A stretch of 64,000 bases of DNA from Flavobacteriaceae bacterium. GTDB taxonomy: Bacteria; Bacteroidota; Bacteroidia; Flavobacteriales; Flavobacteriaceae. Position numbers and translations under genes: made by a program. Of this stretch, positions 55,187-62,987 are shown piece by piece. The notes under the pieces were generated by a model, which made no database searches, was not told where the DNA came from, and saw only the letters and a program-made list of their open reading frames with translations. The DNA is taken from NCBI GenBank assembly GCA_029934835.1, contig JAOZLL010000002.1, positions 1 through 64,000 of the forward strand, read 5' to 3'. Position 1 is the first letter of the stretch. Each line of letters starts with the position of its first letter.

Positions 55187-55205
55187 GATTCACTCTAGGT
55201 GAATC
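55187..55205 (+). other. Small hairpin downstream of the 35-codon ORF
   Basis: GATTCAC (55187-55193), TCTAG loop, GTGAATC (55199-55205), a 7-pair stem. No T run follows, so it is not a terminator by itself. Confidence 0.45.
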
Positions 55206-55255
55206 CCTGACCAATTAAGATGAATACCTAAAGGAATTCTATCTGACAAAAGTTG

Positions 55256-55289
55256 AAAAACACATTCCATTTAGTTGGAATGTGTTTTT
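55256..55289 (+). terminator. Intrinsic terminator, 14-pair stem
   Basis: AAAAACACATTCCA (55256-55269), six-base loop, TGGAATGTGTTTTT (55276-55289). It closes the short transcript carrying the 35-codon ORF. Confidence 0.85.
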
Positions 55290-55349
55290 CTTTGTTTCAC
55301 AGTAAAACTAAAATGTGTACTTTTGATATCTGTCTAAAAACAAAAAACT

Positions 55350-55575
55350 ATGTTCGTCGATTTTAATAGCTTACCAAGAGACATCACGACTCTGGATTTA
55401 TATGTCAGATAAAGCGTTTTCTGTAGGACAAGAAGCCTATATCAATGAAAAAATGATTAAGTTCTGCACGTGTTGGAACCATCATAAAAATAATTTAGTA
55501 GCAACTAAAAGTACCTATTTGAATACTTGGGAAATAGCAGCCTCTAAGAGTTGGCATGCACAGTATATGAATTAA
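55350..55575 (+). pseudogene. Decayed small gene of the flavobacterial 'ABC transporter ATPase'-annotated family
   Basis: ATG at 55350 gives MFVDFNSLP, then the frame fails after 20 codons. Removing one A from CCAAGAG (about 55377) restores 'PETSRLWIYMSDKAFSVGQEAYINE...CTCWNHHKNNLVAT' and then '...TWEIAASKSWHAQYMN' with a TAA at 55573. The start (MFVDF.xLPxxSRxWIY) and end (WExxASxSWHxxF) match a conserved flavobacterial protein of about 155 residues often labelled 'ABC transporter ATPase', though it is not an ATPase. Some 80 residues of the middle are gone, so the gene is both deleted and frameshifted. In related genomes I recall this family next to the GH3 gene, as here. Confident as a remnant, less so in family naming. 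Confidence 0.7.
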
Positions 55576-55601
55576 AACTTTTAAAATAAATAACACAACC
55601 T

Positions 55602-58535
55602 ATGATATCCATATTGCAAATTGCTCGTTCAATTACACTAACAAGCACCCTGCTTTTTTCTTTTTTTAGTTATGCTCAACAAACCGATCCACTTCTAACA
55701 ACTGATTTTGAAGCACAAAAGATTTGGGTAGATAGCATCATGCAGCAAATGTCAGTTCGTCAAAAAATAGGACAACTGTTTATGGCCTCTGCCTATTCTA
55801 ATAAAGATGCAGAACACGAAGCATTCATAAAAGAACTCATAGAGGAATATGAAATTGGAGGCTTGGTATTTATGCAAGGTTCACCTTATAAACAGGGAAA
55901 ACTCACTAATTTTTATCAATCGAAATCTAGGGCTCCAATATTGATGGCGTTTGATGGAGAATGGGGACTTAATATGCGAATAGATAGTACGTATCGTTTT
56001 CCTTGGAATATGACATTAGGTGCTATCCGAAACAATAAATTATTAGAAGAATTAGGGCATCGCATTGGTGTTCAGCATAAAAGATTAGGAATACATGTAA
56101 ATTTTGCTCCTGTAATTGATATTAATACCAATCCTAATAATCCTATCATTGGAAATCGATCTTACGGCGAAAACAAATACAATGTTACACAAAAAGCCAT
56201 TGCTTTTATCAAAGGCATGCAAGCTGAACAGGTTTTAGCCTGTGGGAAACACTTTCCAGGACATGGTGATACCGATAAAGACTCACATAAGACCCTACCA
56301 AGTGTATTATTTGATTCCATTCGAATTGATTCTATTGAATTATATCCTTATAAAGAATTATTCAAAGAAAAAATGGGTAGTGTAATGACAGCACATCTAA
56401 GCATTCCTAGCCTAGAGAAAGACAGCCTTTTACCTAGTTCTCTGTCAAAAAAAATTATAACTGATCTCCTTTTGAATACACTGAACTATGAAGGTCTCAT
56501 TTTTACAGATGCTCTTAACATGAAAGGTGCTGCTAATTTTGCACAACCTGGTGAGATTGATCTAGCTGCCTTTCTAGCTGGAAATGATATTTTATTATTC
56601 CCACAAGATGTCCCAAAAGCTATGGAACTCATCCAAAAGGCTTTTGATGAAAAACAATTTACAGAAGAACGTTTAAATTACTCCGTTCGTAAAATTTTAA
56701 AAACAAAATATTGGGCTGGTCTACAAGATTATAAACCCCTAAATCTAAACAATCTAAATGCAGATTTAAATACTGTTTATGATGATGTTTTACATCGAAA
56801 ATTGGTAAATGAATCTATTACACTTATAAAAAAAGGAGGCATTTATCCCATTAAAGATGTTCAACAAAAGATAGCCTATATTAAACTAGGGGATCCTTCT
56901 GCAAGTAATGCTGCTTTCTTAGAAATAGCACAAAAATATACTCCTATAACGGTACTAGATAGTAAAGATCCTAAATTACTGAAAAAATTAAAAGAATTTG
57001 ACATCAGTATCATTGGGTATCATAAATCAAATGCACATGCTTGGAAAAGTTATAAATTTGAAGCCGATGAAGTTGACTTATTGAATAAAATTGCTACAAA
57101 GAACAACGTTCTATTAAGTATTTTTGCTAGCCCTTATAGCTTGTTACAAATTGACGACTTCAAAAATATTGATGCAGTCGTTTTGGGATATCAAAACTCT
57201 AAATTTGCACAAGAATTAACAGCTCAAAAAATATTTGGCGCATTGGAAACTACAGGGAAACTTCCCGTTAGTATTGGCGCTCATTTTCCAGAAGGATATG
57301 GTTTATTCTCACATAGTCTAAAGCGTCTTTCTTATGGAATTCCAGAAGAAATGGGAATGAACTCTTTACAATTACAACAAATTGATTCCATTGCCAACGA
57401 GGTAGTTTCTCAAGAAATGGCGCCTGGAATGCAAGTTCTAGTCGCTCGTCATGGCAAAGTGGTCTATCACAAAAGTTTTGGCTATTTCACATTTGATAAA
57501 AAACAAAAAGTACAAAATAAAGATGCCTATGACTTAGCCTCTATTACCAAAATATTAGGTGCATTACCTTTGGTTATGAAAGCCGAAGAAGAAGGAAAAT
57601 TTGATTTAAACGATCCGCTAGGAAAGATAATGCCTATACTAAAAAATACAGATAAAGATACCATCACTATTAAAGAAGCTTTATCTCATAACGGACGAAT
57701 TAAGGCATGGATTCCTTATTATGTAAATACATTAGATAGTGTCTCCAAAAAACCTTTAGCAACTTATTACAGCACTAAATTATCTAAGAAATTTAATATA
57801 AAAATAGTAGATAAATTATATTTACGTAGTGATTACCAAGATACTATTTACCAACGTATTGCCAAATCAGAACTCAGAGAAACCTTAGGTTATAAATATA
57901 GTGGCTTGATATTTTACCTCTACAAAGATTACTTTAAAAAAACCTATGATAAAGAAATGGATGAATTAGATCAAACATTCTTCTATGGACCATTAGGAGC
58001 AACTAGCTTAACCTATAATCCCTTACAAAAATACAGCAAAGAACATATTGTCCCGACAGAAAAAGACGATTACTTTCGCAATACACTATTGCAAGGAACC
58101 GTACACGATATGGGTGCAGCTATGATGAAAGGTGTTAGTGGTAATGCAGGGCTTTTTGGCAACTCAAATGATGTTGCTAAAATGATGCAAATGTATCTGC
58201 AAGGAGGATTCTACGGAGGAAAACGCTATTTTTATTCTAAAACAATTGATAAATTTAACAAACGTTATTACGAAAAAGATTCTATTCGTCGTGGTTTAGG
58301 TTTTGATAAACCTCAATTAGACCCAGAAGTAAAAGCTACCTGTGGTTGTGTATCAGAAAAAAGTTTTGGACATAGCGGTTTTACGGGAACCTATACTTGG
58401 GCAGATCCTGAAACAGGTTTGCTATATGTTTTCCTTTCTAATCGAGTTTATCCAAACATGGGAAATACTAAATTGGTTGAAGAAGATATTCGTACCAAAA
58501 CACAACAGATTATTGTAGATGCTATTATTGAATAA
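55602..58535 (+). CDS. GH3 beta-N-acetylglucosaminidase fused to a serine hydrolase domain
   Basis: The 977-residue exported protein has signal peptide 'MISILQIARSITLTSTLLFSFFSYAQ'. Residues 45-380 are a GH3 domain with the NagZ-type 'CGKHFPGHGDTDKDSH' at about 214-229 (the Asp-His general acid pair of bacterial N-acetylglucosaminidases). Residues 380-590 are a GH3 C-terminal alpha/beta domain. The remainder is a beta-lactamase/penicillin-binding-type serine hydrolase with Ser647-x-x-Lys650 ('LASITKILG'), a later 'SGNAGLFGNSNDVAKMM' and 'SFGHSGFTGTYTW'. Combined sugar and acyl or peptide hydrolysis of peptidoglycan is plausible. It is followed 11 bases on by convergent threonine aldolase. Confidence 0.9.
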   Translation: MISILQIARSITLTSTLLFSFFSYAQQTDPLLTTDFEAQKIWVDSIMQQMSVRQKIGQLFMASAYSNKDAEHEAFIKELIEEYEIGGLVFMQGSPYKQGKLTNFYQSKSRAPILMAFDGEWGLNMRIDSTYRFPWNMTLGAIRNNKLLEELGHRIGVQHKRLGIHVNFAPVIDINTNPNNPIIGNRSYGENKYNVTQKAIAFIKGMQAEQVLACGKHFPGHGDTDKDSHKTLPSVLFDSIRIDSIELYPYKELFKEKMGSVMTAHLSIPSLEKDSLLPSSLSKKIITDLLLNTLNYEGLIFTDALNMKGAANFAQPGEIDLAAFLAGNDILLFPQDVPKAMELIQKAFDEKQFTEERLNYSVRKILKTKYWAGLQDYKPLNLNNLNADLNTVYDDVLHRKLVNESITLIKKGGIYPIKDVQQKIAYIKLGDPSASNAAFLEIAQKYTPITVLDSKDPKLLKKLKEFDISIIGYHKSNAHAWKSYKFEADEVDLLNKIATKNNVLLSIFASPYSLLQIDDFKNIDAVVLGYQNSKFAQELTAQKIFGALETTGKLPVSIGAHFPEGYGLFSHSLKRLSYGIPEEMGMNSLQLQQIDSIANEVVSQEMAPGMQVLVARHGKVVYHKSFGYFTFDKKQKVQNKDAYDLASITKILGALPLVMKAEEEGKFDLNDPLGKIMPILKNTDKDTITIKEALSHNGRIKAWIPYYVNTLDSVSKKPLATYYSTKLSKKFNIKIVDKLYLRSDYQDTIYQRIAKSELRETLGYKYSGLIFYLYKDYFKKTYDKEMDELDQTFFYGPLGATSLTYNPLQKYSKEHIVPTEKDDYFRNTLLQGTVHDMGAAMMKGVSGNAGLFGNSNDVAKMMQMYLQGGFYGGKRYFYSKTIDKFNKRYYEKDSIRRGLGFDKPQLDPEVKATCGCVSEKSFGHSGFTGTYTWADPETGLLYVFLSNRVYPNMGNTKLVEEDIRTKTQQIIVDAIIE

Positions 58536-58546
58536 GGAGTATAAAA

Positions 58547-59563
58547 CTATATCAATTCTAAAACCCTTACTACATTTTCAATCATATCTATGGAAATATT
58601 CAAATGTGTCACCATGCGTAGCTTTCCTTCTCCCATAGAGCTAATAAGAATATCATCATCTTTTAATTTTTCTATAAAAGCTGTTTCAGAAATTGTACTA
58701 TTCAAATAGAAAATAATAATATTAGTTTCCACAGGCTCGACCTCTACAACAAAACGACATTTTTGCAAAGCAGTCGCTATCATTGTTGCATGCTTATGAT
58801 CTTCAACTAAACGTTTAATATTATTATCTAACGCATAAATTCCTGCTGCAGCCAAATAACCAGCTTGCCTCATAGCACCGCCAAAAAGTTTACGAATCCG
58901 CAGTGCTTTCTTTATATGTTCTTTTGTTCCCAACAGTACTGAACCTACTGGTGCTCCCAAACCTTTGGATAAGCAAATAGATATCGTGTCAAAGACTTCT
59001 CCATACTGTTTAGGACTTTCATCTTGAGCCACCAAAGCATTAAAAAGTCGTGCACCATCTAAATGAAAAGACAATTTATTTTTACTACAAACCTCTTTTA
59101 TTTTTAAAATCTCTTTAAAATCCCAACAAGCACCACCACCTTTATTTGTGGTGTTTTCAATAGCAACTAAAGATGATATGGGCAAGTGAATATTATCTTT
59201 ATCATTGATTACTTCGACAAGTTGATTGGCAGTAAACATGCCACGATTTCCATCTAACAAACGACACGAAACACCAGAATTAAAGGCAGCTCCACCACCT
59301 TCAAAATTATAGACATGCGCCCATTTATCACAAATCATTTGTTCTCCTTGCTGTGTGTGTAATTTGATAGCAGCTTGATTTGCCATTGTACCCGAAGGGA
59401 AATACAGCGCATCCTCCATTCCAAACAATTCAGCCAATTTTTCTTGTAGGCTATTTACACTAGGATCTTGTTGAAAGACATCATCTCCAACATCTGCTTT
59501 AAACATAGAATCCAACATTCCAGAAGTTGGTTTTGTAACCGTATCACTAATTAAATTGATCAT
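58547..59563 (-). CDS. Low-specificity L-threonine aldolase family (PLP)
   Basis: The 338-residue PLP enzyme splits L-threonine or L-allo-threonine to glycine and acetaldehyde. It starts 'MINLISDTVTKPTSGMLDSM'. The PLP site shows 'FPSGTMANQAAIKLHTQ' near 55, 'LDGARLFNALVA' (Asp for the pyridine nitrogen) near 170 and Lys in 'ISICLSKGLGAPVGSVLLG' near 200. Length and motifs fit the GntG/LtaE family. It is convergent with the GH3 gene. Exact stereopreference is unknown. Confidence 0.9.
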   Translation of the reverse strand: MINLISDTVTKPTSGMLDSMFKADVGDDVFQQDPSVNSLQEKLAELFGMEDALYFPSGTMANQAAIKLHTQQGEQMICDKWAHVYNFEGGGAAFNSGVSCRLLDGNRGMFTANQLVEVINDKDNIHLPISSLVAIENTTNKGGGACWDFKEILKIKEVCSKNKLSFHLDGARLFNALVAQDESPKQYGEVFDTISICLSKGLGAPVGSVLLGTKEHIKKALRIRKLFGGAMRQAGYLAAAGIYALDNNIKRLVEDHKHATMIATALQKCRFVVEVEPVETNIIIFYLNSTISETAFIEKLKDDDILISSMGEGKLRMVTHLNISIDMIENVVRVLELI

Positions 59564-59673
59564 ATTTTACAGCTTTCTAAAAAATAATTTTGATTTGTAA
59601 ATGTACTAAATACCTGATAAATCTACTTAAGTTTGTTCGCTGTTACAAACCGTATTAAAAAAATTAGTTAAAA

Positions 59674-59685
59674 TGATAATTATCA
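59674..59685. promoter_or_regulatory. 12-base palindrome TGATAATTATCA
   Basis: A perfect palindrome in the 200-base divergent gap between threonine aldolase and the YeiH operon. TGATAATT also forms the arms of the repeat at 54691-54709. It could be an operator of a Fur- or other family repressor. The remaining gap is AT-rich with no clear TAnnTTTG. Confidence 0.35.
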
Positions 59686-59763
59686 GATAAATTCTAATTT
59701 TCATAAAATATATTCGCATTGCTTTATAGATGCTTAAAATAATGTTTAAAAACCAACCTTATT

Positions 59764-59922
59764 ATGACCGAAGAAACCAAATCAAAGTCACAAGTAGAAG
59801 AACTTTTCACCAATCCTGAACCATGGGAATCTTGGGAGAGCAAACTTGTAGTATGGAGTATTACTATTGCCATTATTGGTCTAACAGTACTCGGAGCGCT
59901 TATTAACTGGCTTATTTTATAA
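59764..59922 (+). CDS. Single-pass membrane microprotein, 52 residues
   Basis: ATG at 59764 to TAA at 59922. MTEETKSKSQVEELFTNPEPW is followed by 'ESKLVVWSITIAIIGLTVLG' and 'ALINWLIL': an acidic soluble head, then one membrane helix. It lies 7 bases before the next small gene and 254 bases before the YeiH-type transporter on the same strand, so it may be an accessory subunit. I do not recognise the family. Hydrophobicity and operon position support it being real. Confidence 0.6.
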   Translation: MTEETKSKSQVEELFTNPEPWESWESKLVVWSITIAIIGLTVLGALINWLIL

Positions 59923-59929
59923 AGTCATT

Positions 59930-60172
59930 ATGCAACTAGACTTTACACTTTCATTTACAGAAACACAATGGATTTGCTTTGATGATTCCATTGAAATTTT
60001 AGCAGATTCGCTAGAAGAACTCGATACGAGTATTGAGAAACATCTTCGACAAAAATATCAAACAGGTACATTTAGAATAAAAATGTTTTTTGATTTTGAT
60101 CGATTTCCTAAGTGGTATAGACAATATATGCCACATTACTTCAATAGAGATTTTACATACAACTTAAATTAA
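59930..60172 (+). CDS. Small soluble protein in the transporter operon, 80 residues
   Basis: The 80-residue protein has no signal and alternating beta/helix character: 'MQLDFTLSFTETQWICFDDS', an acidic middle 'ILADSLEELDTSIEKHL', and 'RIKMFFDFDRFPKWYRQYMP' near the end. I do not recognise it. It is 4 bases before the transporter start and 7 after the 52-residue gene, so all three are probably translated together. It may be a regulator or subunit of the transporter. Confidence 0.65.
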   Translation: MQLDFTLSFTETQWICFDDSIEILADSLEELDTSIEKHLRQKYQTGTFRIKMFFDFDRFPKWYRQYMPHYFNRDFTYNLN

Positions 60173-60176
60173 TAAA

Positions 60177-61682
60177 ATGAGTACATTAAATAAAAAATGG
60201 TATAGTGGCATGTCAAGCACCGAAGATTGGTGGTCAGCATGGTTAGGTTTATTCTTCTTCGGATTAGGATTACTAAGTATCTGGGGTCTAGATGCCGTTG
60301 GATGGATTGCCAAACCAAAAGCTTGGGAATTTACCAATTTGATGCAAGATTTTTCTTGGTCGAAACTGATTAAAACTTCTTCTAAAGAATATGCCCATTT
60401 ACATCCTTTAGTATCATTGCTTGTTACCTATATAGTCTTTACAGTCTTAACAAGTATTGGAGCTCACTTCCAAAAATTAAATGTTAAAAAATATATTTAT
60501 GGATTTACCATTATATTCTTAATAACATGGTTTGCATGGATTGTGGGCTATGAAGTTCACTTTAGTGCTATTAATGCTGTCTTAAAGGGGAAAAATTTGT
60601 TTGAAGTTTATGATTTAACTTGGGGACTTCAATTAGGTGGTGGATTTGGGTTTATGTTGGCGCTAACTATCGGATTAATTATTGGAAACTTTTTTAAAGG
60701 ATTTGCCAATAAAATTCGTGAAGCAGCTAAACCCGAATGGTTTATTAAAACAGCTATAGTTTTACTTGGGATTAAACTCGGTATGATGACTATGAAAGCG
60801 GCTGGATTTACTTATGAACTGGCTCTTGCTGGAGCTGCTGCTGCTTTTGTAGCTTACTTATTATTTTGGCCAATTATATATTATGTAGGACGTAAATTTT
60901 TCAAGCTGAATCGTTCCTCTGCTGCCGTTTTATCCTCAGGAATATCTATTTGCGGTGTTTCTGCTTCTATTGCAACAGCTGGTGCCATCAAAGCAAAACC
61001 AATTATTCCGATAGCAGTAGCAACTTTGGTATTGGTTTTTGCCATGTTTGAATTAGTATTACTTCCTAGTTTTTATACTAATGTTGCGCCAAACCAACCA
61101 ATTGTAAATGGTGCTGCTATGGGTATGACTGTAAAAACTGATGGCGCTGATGCCGCAGCAGGTGCCATACTAGATGAATTAATGGTATCAAAACAGCTCA
61201 AAACAAATGATGTAAAATGGGAAGAAGGTTGGATTTTAAGTGCTGCAATTCTAACTAAAATATGGATTGATATTTTTATCGGAATTTGGTCTTTTGTACT
61301 AGCTGTTATCTGGATCAGAAATGTTGAAAACAAGAAAAAGAAAAAAGAGAAAATACCTTGGTCAGAAATATGGTTTAGATTCCCTAAGTTTATTTTAGCC
61401 TATATGCTTGTCTGGTTTATTTATTTAGGAATGATGTATTTCTTCCCAGATATATTAGACAATGCTCAAGTTGGCGGTAATATTGTTCAAGGTACCTTTA
61501 GAAAGTTTATGTTTATGCTGACCTTTTTAAGTATTGGTATTATAACTGATTTTAGTAAGCTTAAAGGTATGGGACGTCTAACATTACTATACGCAATAGG
61601 GCTATTTGCCATTATTGCTCCTATAGCTTACTTGGTAGCCTATATATTCCATCATGGAATGATGCCACCACTAGCGCAATAA
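60177..61682 (+). CDS. YeiH-type putative sulfate exporter
   Basis: The 501-residue inner-membrane protein belongs to the UPF0324/YeiH group (Cons_hypoth698), with about twelve hydrophobic segments. Conserved words are 'AKPEWFIKTAIVLLGIKLGM', 'SSGISICGVSASIATAGAIK' and 'KTDGADAAAGAILDE', and the end is 'FRKFMFMLTFLSIGIITDFS'. Homologues are proposed to export sulfate or similar anions formed during sulfonate use; the substrate here is not shown by sequence. The N-terminal 140 residues with extra helices are longer than E. coli YeiH (349). It is the third gene of the operon, and a perfect terminator follows. Confidence 0.85.
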   Translation: MSTLNKKWYSGMSSTEDWWSAWLGLFFFGLGLLSIWGLDAVGWIAKPKAWEFTNLMQDFSWSKLIKTSSKEYAHLHPLVSLLVTYIVFTVLTSIGAHFQKLNVKKYIYGFTIIFLITWFAWIVGYEVHFSAINAVLKGKNLFEVYDLTWGLQLGGGFGFMLALTIGLIIGNFFKGFANKIREAAKPEWFIKTAIVLLGIKLGMMTMKAAGFTYELALAGAAAAFVAYLLFWPIIYYVGRKFFKLNRSSAAVLSSGISICGVSASIATAGAIKAKPIIPIAVATLVLVFAMFELVLLPSFYTNVAPNQPIVNGAAMGMTVKTDGADAAAGAILDELMVSKQLKTNDVKWEEGWILSAAILTKIWIDIFIGIWSFVLAVIWIRNVENKKKKKEKIPWSEIWFRFPKFILAYMLVWFIYLGMMYFFPDILDNAQVGGNIVQGTFRKFMFMLTFLSIGIITDFSKLKGMGRLTLLYAIGLFAIIAPIAYLVAYIFHHGMMPPLAQ

Positions 61683-61708
61683 GTTAAACTTCTATGATAA
61701 TAATAAAC

Positions 61709-61747
61709 AACAGCTTATTCCAAATTAATTTGGAATAAGCTGTTTTT
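61709..61747 (+). terminator. Intrinsic terminator of the YeiH operon
   Basis: An uninterrupted 36-base palindrome (61709-61744, arms AACAGCTTATTCCAAATT) followed by a short T run. Confidence 0.85.
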
Positions 61748-61796
61748 GATTTATAATTTAATAGTATTTTCGTAACTCAATAATAAGTGTTAAACT

Positions 61797-62987
61797 ATGT
61801 CACATCAATTATCTGATCGTATAAATAATTTGCCCATCTCACAGACTTTATCTATGGCTGCTAAAGCTAGAGAACTAAAATCACAAGGAATAGATATTAT
61901 TAGTCTTAGTTTGGGTGAACCCGATTTTAATACTCCTGATTTTATTAAAGAAGCGGCAAAACAGGCAATTGATGCTAATTATAATTCCTATACTCCAGTT
62001 GATGGATATTTAGAATTACAAGAAGCTGTTTGTAGGAAATTTATACGTGATAATGGTATAAACTATACCCCAAATCAAATAGTTGTTTCAACTGGAGCAA
62101 AACAATCTTTAGCTAATGTAGCCATGGTGCTTTTAAACCCAGGTGATGAAGCAATTTTACCAGCTCCTTATTGGGTAAGTTATGAGGCTATTGTTAACCT
62201 CTGTGAAGCTATTCCTGTAGTTATTTCAACAAATATTGAACAAGACTTTAAGATAACTCCTGAACAATTGGAAACTGCTATTACACCTAAAACAAAGTTG
62301 GTGTTTTTTAATTCACCAAGTAATCCAAGTGGTGCCGTTTATAGCAAACAAGAATTGCGTGCATTAGCAGATGTATTAGTGAAACATCCTCATGTTTATG
62401 TAATATCTGATGAAATTTATGAACATATAATTTATGAAGGTTCTGCATTTAGTATGGCAGCCTTTGACGATATGTATGAAAACACAATAACCATTAATGG
62501 TTTATCGAAAGCTTTTGCCATGACTGGTTGGCGATTGGGTTACCTCGGTGCTCCTCAATGGATTGCCAAAGCTTGTACAAAAATGCAAGGTCAAATTACT
62601 TCTGGGACTAATTGTATTACACAAAGAGCAGCTATTACTGCACTTGATGCGCCTGTATCTAAGATTAAATACATGGTTGATGAATTTAAAGAAAGACGTA
62701 ATTTAGTACTAAATCTTTTACAAGATATTCCTGGTTTTATTACTAAGAACGTACCAGGTGCTTTCTATTTTTTTCCTGATGTTTCTTATTATTTTGGAAA
62801 AACTGTACAAGGACAAAAAATTGAAAATGCTACTGACTTATCCATGTATATATTGGAAAAAGCCAATGTAGCCACAGTTACTGGTGATGCTTTTGGTACA
62901 CCAAATTGTATTCGATTGTCCTATGCTACTTCTAGAGAATTATTGGTAGAGGCTATTGGTAGAATTAAGGAGGTTCTTGAAATTTAA
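61797..62987 (+). CDS. PLP-dependent aminotransferase, aspartate type
   Basis: The 396-residue fold-type I aminotransferase has N-terminal 'LSLGEPDFNTPDFIKEAAKQA', 'FFNSPSNPSGAVYSKQELRAL', 'VISDEIYEHI' and the PLP Lys238 in 'TINGLSKAFAMTGWRLGYLG'. The last Arg for substrate carboxylate is in 'NCIRLSYATS'. It probably transfers amino groups between aspartate and 2-oxoglutarate; some relatives act on prephenate or tyrosine. Its stop overlaps by four bases the stop of the convergent histidine kinase gene. Confidence 0.92.
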   Translation: MSHQLSDRINNLPISQTLSMAAKARELKSQGIDIISLSLGEPDFNTPDFIKEAAKQAIDANYNSYTPVDGYLELQEAVCRKFIRDNGINYTPNQIVVSTGAKQSLANVAMVLLNPGDEAILPAPYWVSYEAIVNLCEAIPVVISTNIEQDFKITPEQLETAITPKTKLVFFNSPSNPSGAVYSKQELRALADVLVKHPHVYVISDEIYEHIIYEGSAFSMAAFDDMYENTITINGLSKAFAMTGWRLGYLGAPQWIAKACTKMQGQITSGTNCITQRAAITALDAPVSKIKYMVDEFKERRNLVLNLLQDIPGFITKNVPGAFYFFPDVSYYFGKTVQGQKIENATDLSMYILEKANVATVTGDAFGTPNCIRLSYATSRELLVEAIGRIKEVLEI

